9,960 nucleotides of DNA, taken from positions 1 to 9,960 of the forward strand of contig JAAZYJ010000143.1 in the NCBI GenBank assembly GCA_014239715.1. The letters run 5' to 3'. The notes below the pieces were generated by a model. The model worked only from the letters and a program-made list of their open reading frames with translations. It ran no database searches and had not been told where the DNA came from. This DNA comes from Flavobacteriales bacterium (GTDB lineage: Bacteria; Bacteroidota; Bacteroidia; Flavobacteriales; Parvicellaceae). Made by a program: the position numbers and the translations under genes. This document shows, in pieces, positions 8,437-9,960 of this stretch (position 1 is its first letter; every line of letters starts with the position of its first letter).

Positions 8437-9618
8437 CTACTCAATAATCTCAGTAACCTGTCCAGCACCAACTGTTCTACCACCTTCTCTGATCGCAAAC
8501 CTTAGTCCTTTGTCCATAGCTACCGGAGTAATCAGTTCTACTGTAATTGTAACGTTATCACCAGGCATTACCATTTCTCTACCAGCCTCCAGCTCAATAG
8601 TACCTGTAACGTCCAATGTTCTCAAATAAAACTGTGGTCTATACTTGTTGTGAAATGGAGTGTGTCTTCCACCCTCTTCTTTCTTAAGGATATAAACCTC
8701 AGCTTTGAATTTTTTGTGCGGTGTAATTGAGCCAGGGGCAGCAATCACCATACCTCTTTTAATGTCTGTTTTTTCAACTCCTCTTAAAAGAAGACCAACG
8801 TTTTCTCCTGCTCTACCTTCGTCTAGAATTTTCCTAAACATCTCGACACCCGTAACCGTGGAAGTCAATTTCGCGTCTTGAAGACCAACGATATCTACAG
8901 AATCTCCAGTGTTGATGATCCCAGTTTCGATCGCACCAGTTGCAACAGTACCTCTACCGGTGATAGAGAAAACATCTTCAACTGACATCAAGAACGGCTT
9001 TTCAGTATCTCTCTCAGGAGTTTCGATCCAGCTATCAACCTGATTCATCAATTCCATTACAGAATCAACCCAATTTTGCTCCCCGTTCAAAGCACCTAGA
9101 GCAGATCCCTGTAGAATCGGAGTATCGTTATAACCATAAGATTCCAACAGCTCGCCCAATTCCATTTCTACTAATTCAAGTAGTTCCGGATCATCGACCA
9201 TATCGACCTTATTCATAAAAACCACAACTCTTGGTACATTCACCTGCTTTGACAAAAGAATGTGCTCTCTGGTTTGTGGCATCGGACCGTCAGTTGCAGC
9301 ACAAACTAAAATTGCACCATCCATCTGAGCAGCACCCGTAACCATGTTTTTAACGTAATCCGCGTGACCCGGACAATCTACGTGAGCGTAGTGCCTTGCT
9401 GCAGTTTCATACTCAATGTGTGCGGTATTGATAGTAATACCTCTTTCTTTTTCTTCGGGAGCATTATCGATTTGATCGAAATCTTGCTTTTCAGCAAGTC
9501 CCGCATCTGACAATACCTTTGAAATTGCCGCAGTAAGGGTAGTTTTACCGTGGTCAACGTGACCAATAGTACCGATATTTACGTGCGGTTTTGTTCTTTC
9601 GAAATTCGCCTTAGCCAT
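8437..9618 (-). CDS. tuf: translation elongation factor EF-Tu
   Basis: EF-Tu of 393 residues, the GTPase that delivers aminoacyl-tRNA to the ribosomal A site. The G domain carries P-loop GHVDHGKT (19-26), switch I RGITI with Thr62, DCPGH (81-85) with catalytic His85, NKVD (136-139) and GSAL (171-174). Domain 2 (about 205-298, with [13 protein letters not shown] at 221-233) and domain 3 (about 300-393, with GRHTPF and [16 protein letters not shown]) complete it. Ala375, a position tied to kirromycin resistance in E. coli, is unchanged. Start is the ATG after AAGGAT at 9616-9618. The length is canonical. Its place between tRNA-Thr and tRNA-Trp, ahead of secE-nusG, is the common Bacteroidota arrangement. 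I cannot see whether another tuf copy exists elsewhere. Confidence 0.99.
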   Translation of the reverse strand: MAKANFERTKPHVNIGTIGHVDHGKTTLTAAISKVLSDAGLAEKQDFDQIDNAPEEKERGITINTAHIEYETAARHYAHVDCPGHADYVKNMVTGAAQMDGAILVCAATDGPMPQTREHILLSKQVNVPRVVVFMNKVDMVDDPELLELVEMELGELLESYGYNDTPILQGSALGALNGEQNWVDSVMELMNQVDSWIETPERDTEKPFLMSVEDVFSITGRGTVATGAIETGIINTGDSVDIVGLQDAKLTSTVTGVEMFRKILDEGRAGENVGLLLRGVEKTDIKRGMVIAAPGSITPHKKFKAEVYILKKEEGGRHTPFHNKYRPQFYLRTLDVTGTIELEAGREMVMPGDNVTITVELITPVAMDKGLRFAIREGGRTVGAGQVTEIIE

Positions 9619-9666
9619 ATCCTTAGATGTTTAATTTATTTTATATTTATTATTAATTCTTACTAT

Positions 9667-9689
9667 AAAAAGAGTCAATTAAGACCCCC
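9667..9689 (-). terminator. weak terminator- or attenuator-like hairpin upstream of tuf
   Basis: On the minus-strand RNA 9683-9687 (GGGUC) pairs with 9672-9676 (GACUC) around a 6-base loop, with two further G-U pairs possible outward, immediately followed by five U residues at 9667-9671. It lies about 50 nt before the tuf start and after tRNA-Thr. The form is that of an intrinsic terminator but the stem is short. It could partly end the tRNA transcript and set the level of readthrough into tuf. Treat as tentative. Confidence 0.3.
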
Positions 9690-9782
9690 ACTTTGTTTTC
9701 GAATTGTATTTCAATCCTCCAACTTATTTTATTCCTCGGGGTGGAATCATTACTTTTTCCACTCCGCTAAATTCCTTCAAAG
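9690..9782 (-). other. spacer after tRNA-Thr with a second hairpin
   Basis: This is the first half of the 164-nt gap between tRNA-Thr and tuf, the longest gap in the window. It holds a possible stem, GGAGTGGAA with TTCCACCCC, whose arms lie at about 9738-9746 and 9757-9765 with one A-C mismatch and a 10-base loop. There is no U-run behind it and no exact TAnnTTTG promoter element. The remainder, 9619-9666, is very AT-rich and may be an unstructured ribosome-loading region for tuf. Confidence 0.35.
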
Positions 9783-9854
9783 AGCCAATGACGGGAATTG
9801 AACCCGTGACCTCTTCCTTACCAAGGAAGCGCTCTACCCCTGAGCTACATCGGC
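9783..9854 (-). tRNA. tRNA-Thr (anticodon GGT)
   Basis: A 72-nt cloverleaf on the minus strand. The acceptor stem is GCCGATG with CATTGGC (one G-U pair), the D arm GCTC/GAGC, and the anticodon stem CTTCC/GGAAG with loop TTGGTAA and anticodon GGT at 9820-9822. The variable loop has five bases and the T arm is ACGGG-TTCAATT-CCCGT. The discriminator is T and CCA is not encoded. It reads ACC and ACU threonine codons. It follows tRNA-Gly after 65 nt and precedes tuf by 164 nt. Confidence 0.97.
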
Positions 9855-9884
9855 TTTAAATTTTCAACCGTTGTAACAAACGAA

Positions 9885-9908
9885 AAGAAGAAACTTGGGC
9901 TTCTTCTT
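9885..9908 (-). repeat. 8-bp inverted repeat between tRNA-Gly and tRNA-Thr
   Basis: AAGAAGAA at 9885-9892 is an exact inverted repeat of TTCTTCTT at 9901-9908, with an 8-base loop. It lies in the 65-nt spacer between the two tRNAs. The stem is A/U-rich and weak, with no U-run directly behind it. It may be a processing signal or mere chance. Confidence 0.35.
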
Positions 9909-9918
9909 CCTGTTCTTA

Positions 9919-9960
<42 letters not shown>

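Noticed and set aside
8139..8447. Plus-strand 102-codon open frame across secE, tRNA-Trp and the end of tuf
   Set aside because: It runs through a tRNA gene and two conserved genes on the other strand, so it is chance.
9550..9801. Plus-strand 83-codon open frame across the tuf start and the spacer
   Set aside because: It overlaps the tuf N-terminus and the tRNA-Thr 3' end, has low-complexity Phe/Tyr/Ile content and no family resemblance.

Overview
The window is a stretch of core translation and transcription genes from a Bacteroidota genome. The protein sequences (L1, EF-Tu, RpoB, RpoC) look most like the Cytophagia-type branch, but that placement is by eye only. Every supported gene lies on the minus strand, so transcription runs from the right end of the window to the left. 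The order is tRNA-Gly(TCC, cut by the window end), tRNA-Thr(GGT), tuf, tRNA-Trp(CCA), secE, nusG, rplK, rplA, rplJ, rplL, rpoB, rpoC (cut by the window start). This is the familiar bacterial secE-nusG-L11-L1-L10-L12-rpoBC cluster with the tuf and tRNA genes in front of it.

Right part (about 8300-9960): two tRNAs, EF-Tu, then tRNA-Trp. No tRNA here encodes its own CCA end. Middle part (about 5283-8254): SecE, the translocase subunit; NusG, the elongation factor; and the ribosomal proteins of the L1 stalk, the L11 region and the L10-L12 stalk. Gaps run from 3 nt (secE-nusG) to 66 nt (nusG-rplK). Left part (1-5151): the two large RNA polymerase subunits. RpoB is complete at 1270 residues. RpoC has its first 423 residues, with the zinc ribbon but not the catalytic NADFDGD motif.

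The genes work together. The ribosomal proteins and EF-Tu (with L10/L12 recruiting EF-Tu and EF-G) serve translation, RpoB/RpoC/NusG serve transcription, and co-expression keeps the two balanced. I saw no exact match to the Bacteroidota -7 element TAnnTTTG, in the direction of transcription, in any spacer inside the window, so the genes may be read mainly from a promoter outside it. The spacers do hold RNA hairpins: a long one between rplL and rpoB, a perfect 11-bp stem between rpoB and rpoC, one between tuf and tRNA-Trp, and weaker ones before tuf and between the tRNAs. These are the most interesting non-coding signals. rpoB begins with TTG and secE with GTG.

No gap without a gene exceeds 300 bases; the longest is 164 nt, between tRNA-Thr and tuf. 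I found no mobile element, CRISPR array, phage gene or unfamiliar gene, and I do not think this window contains a new biological system. The findings concern regulation of a well-known locus.
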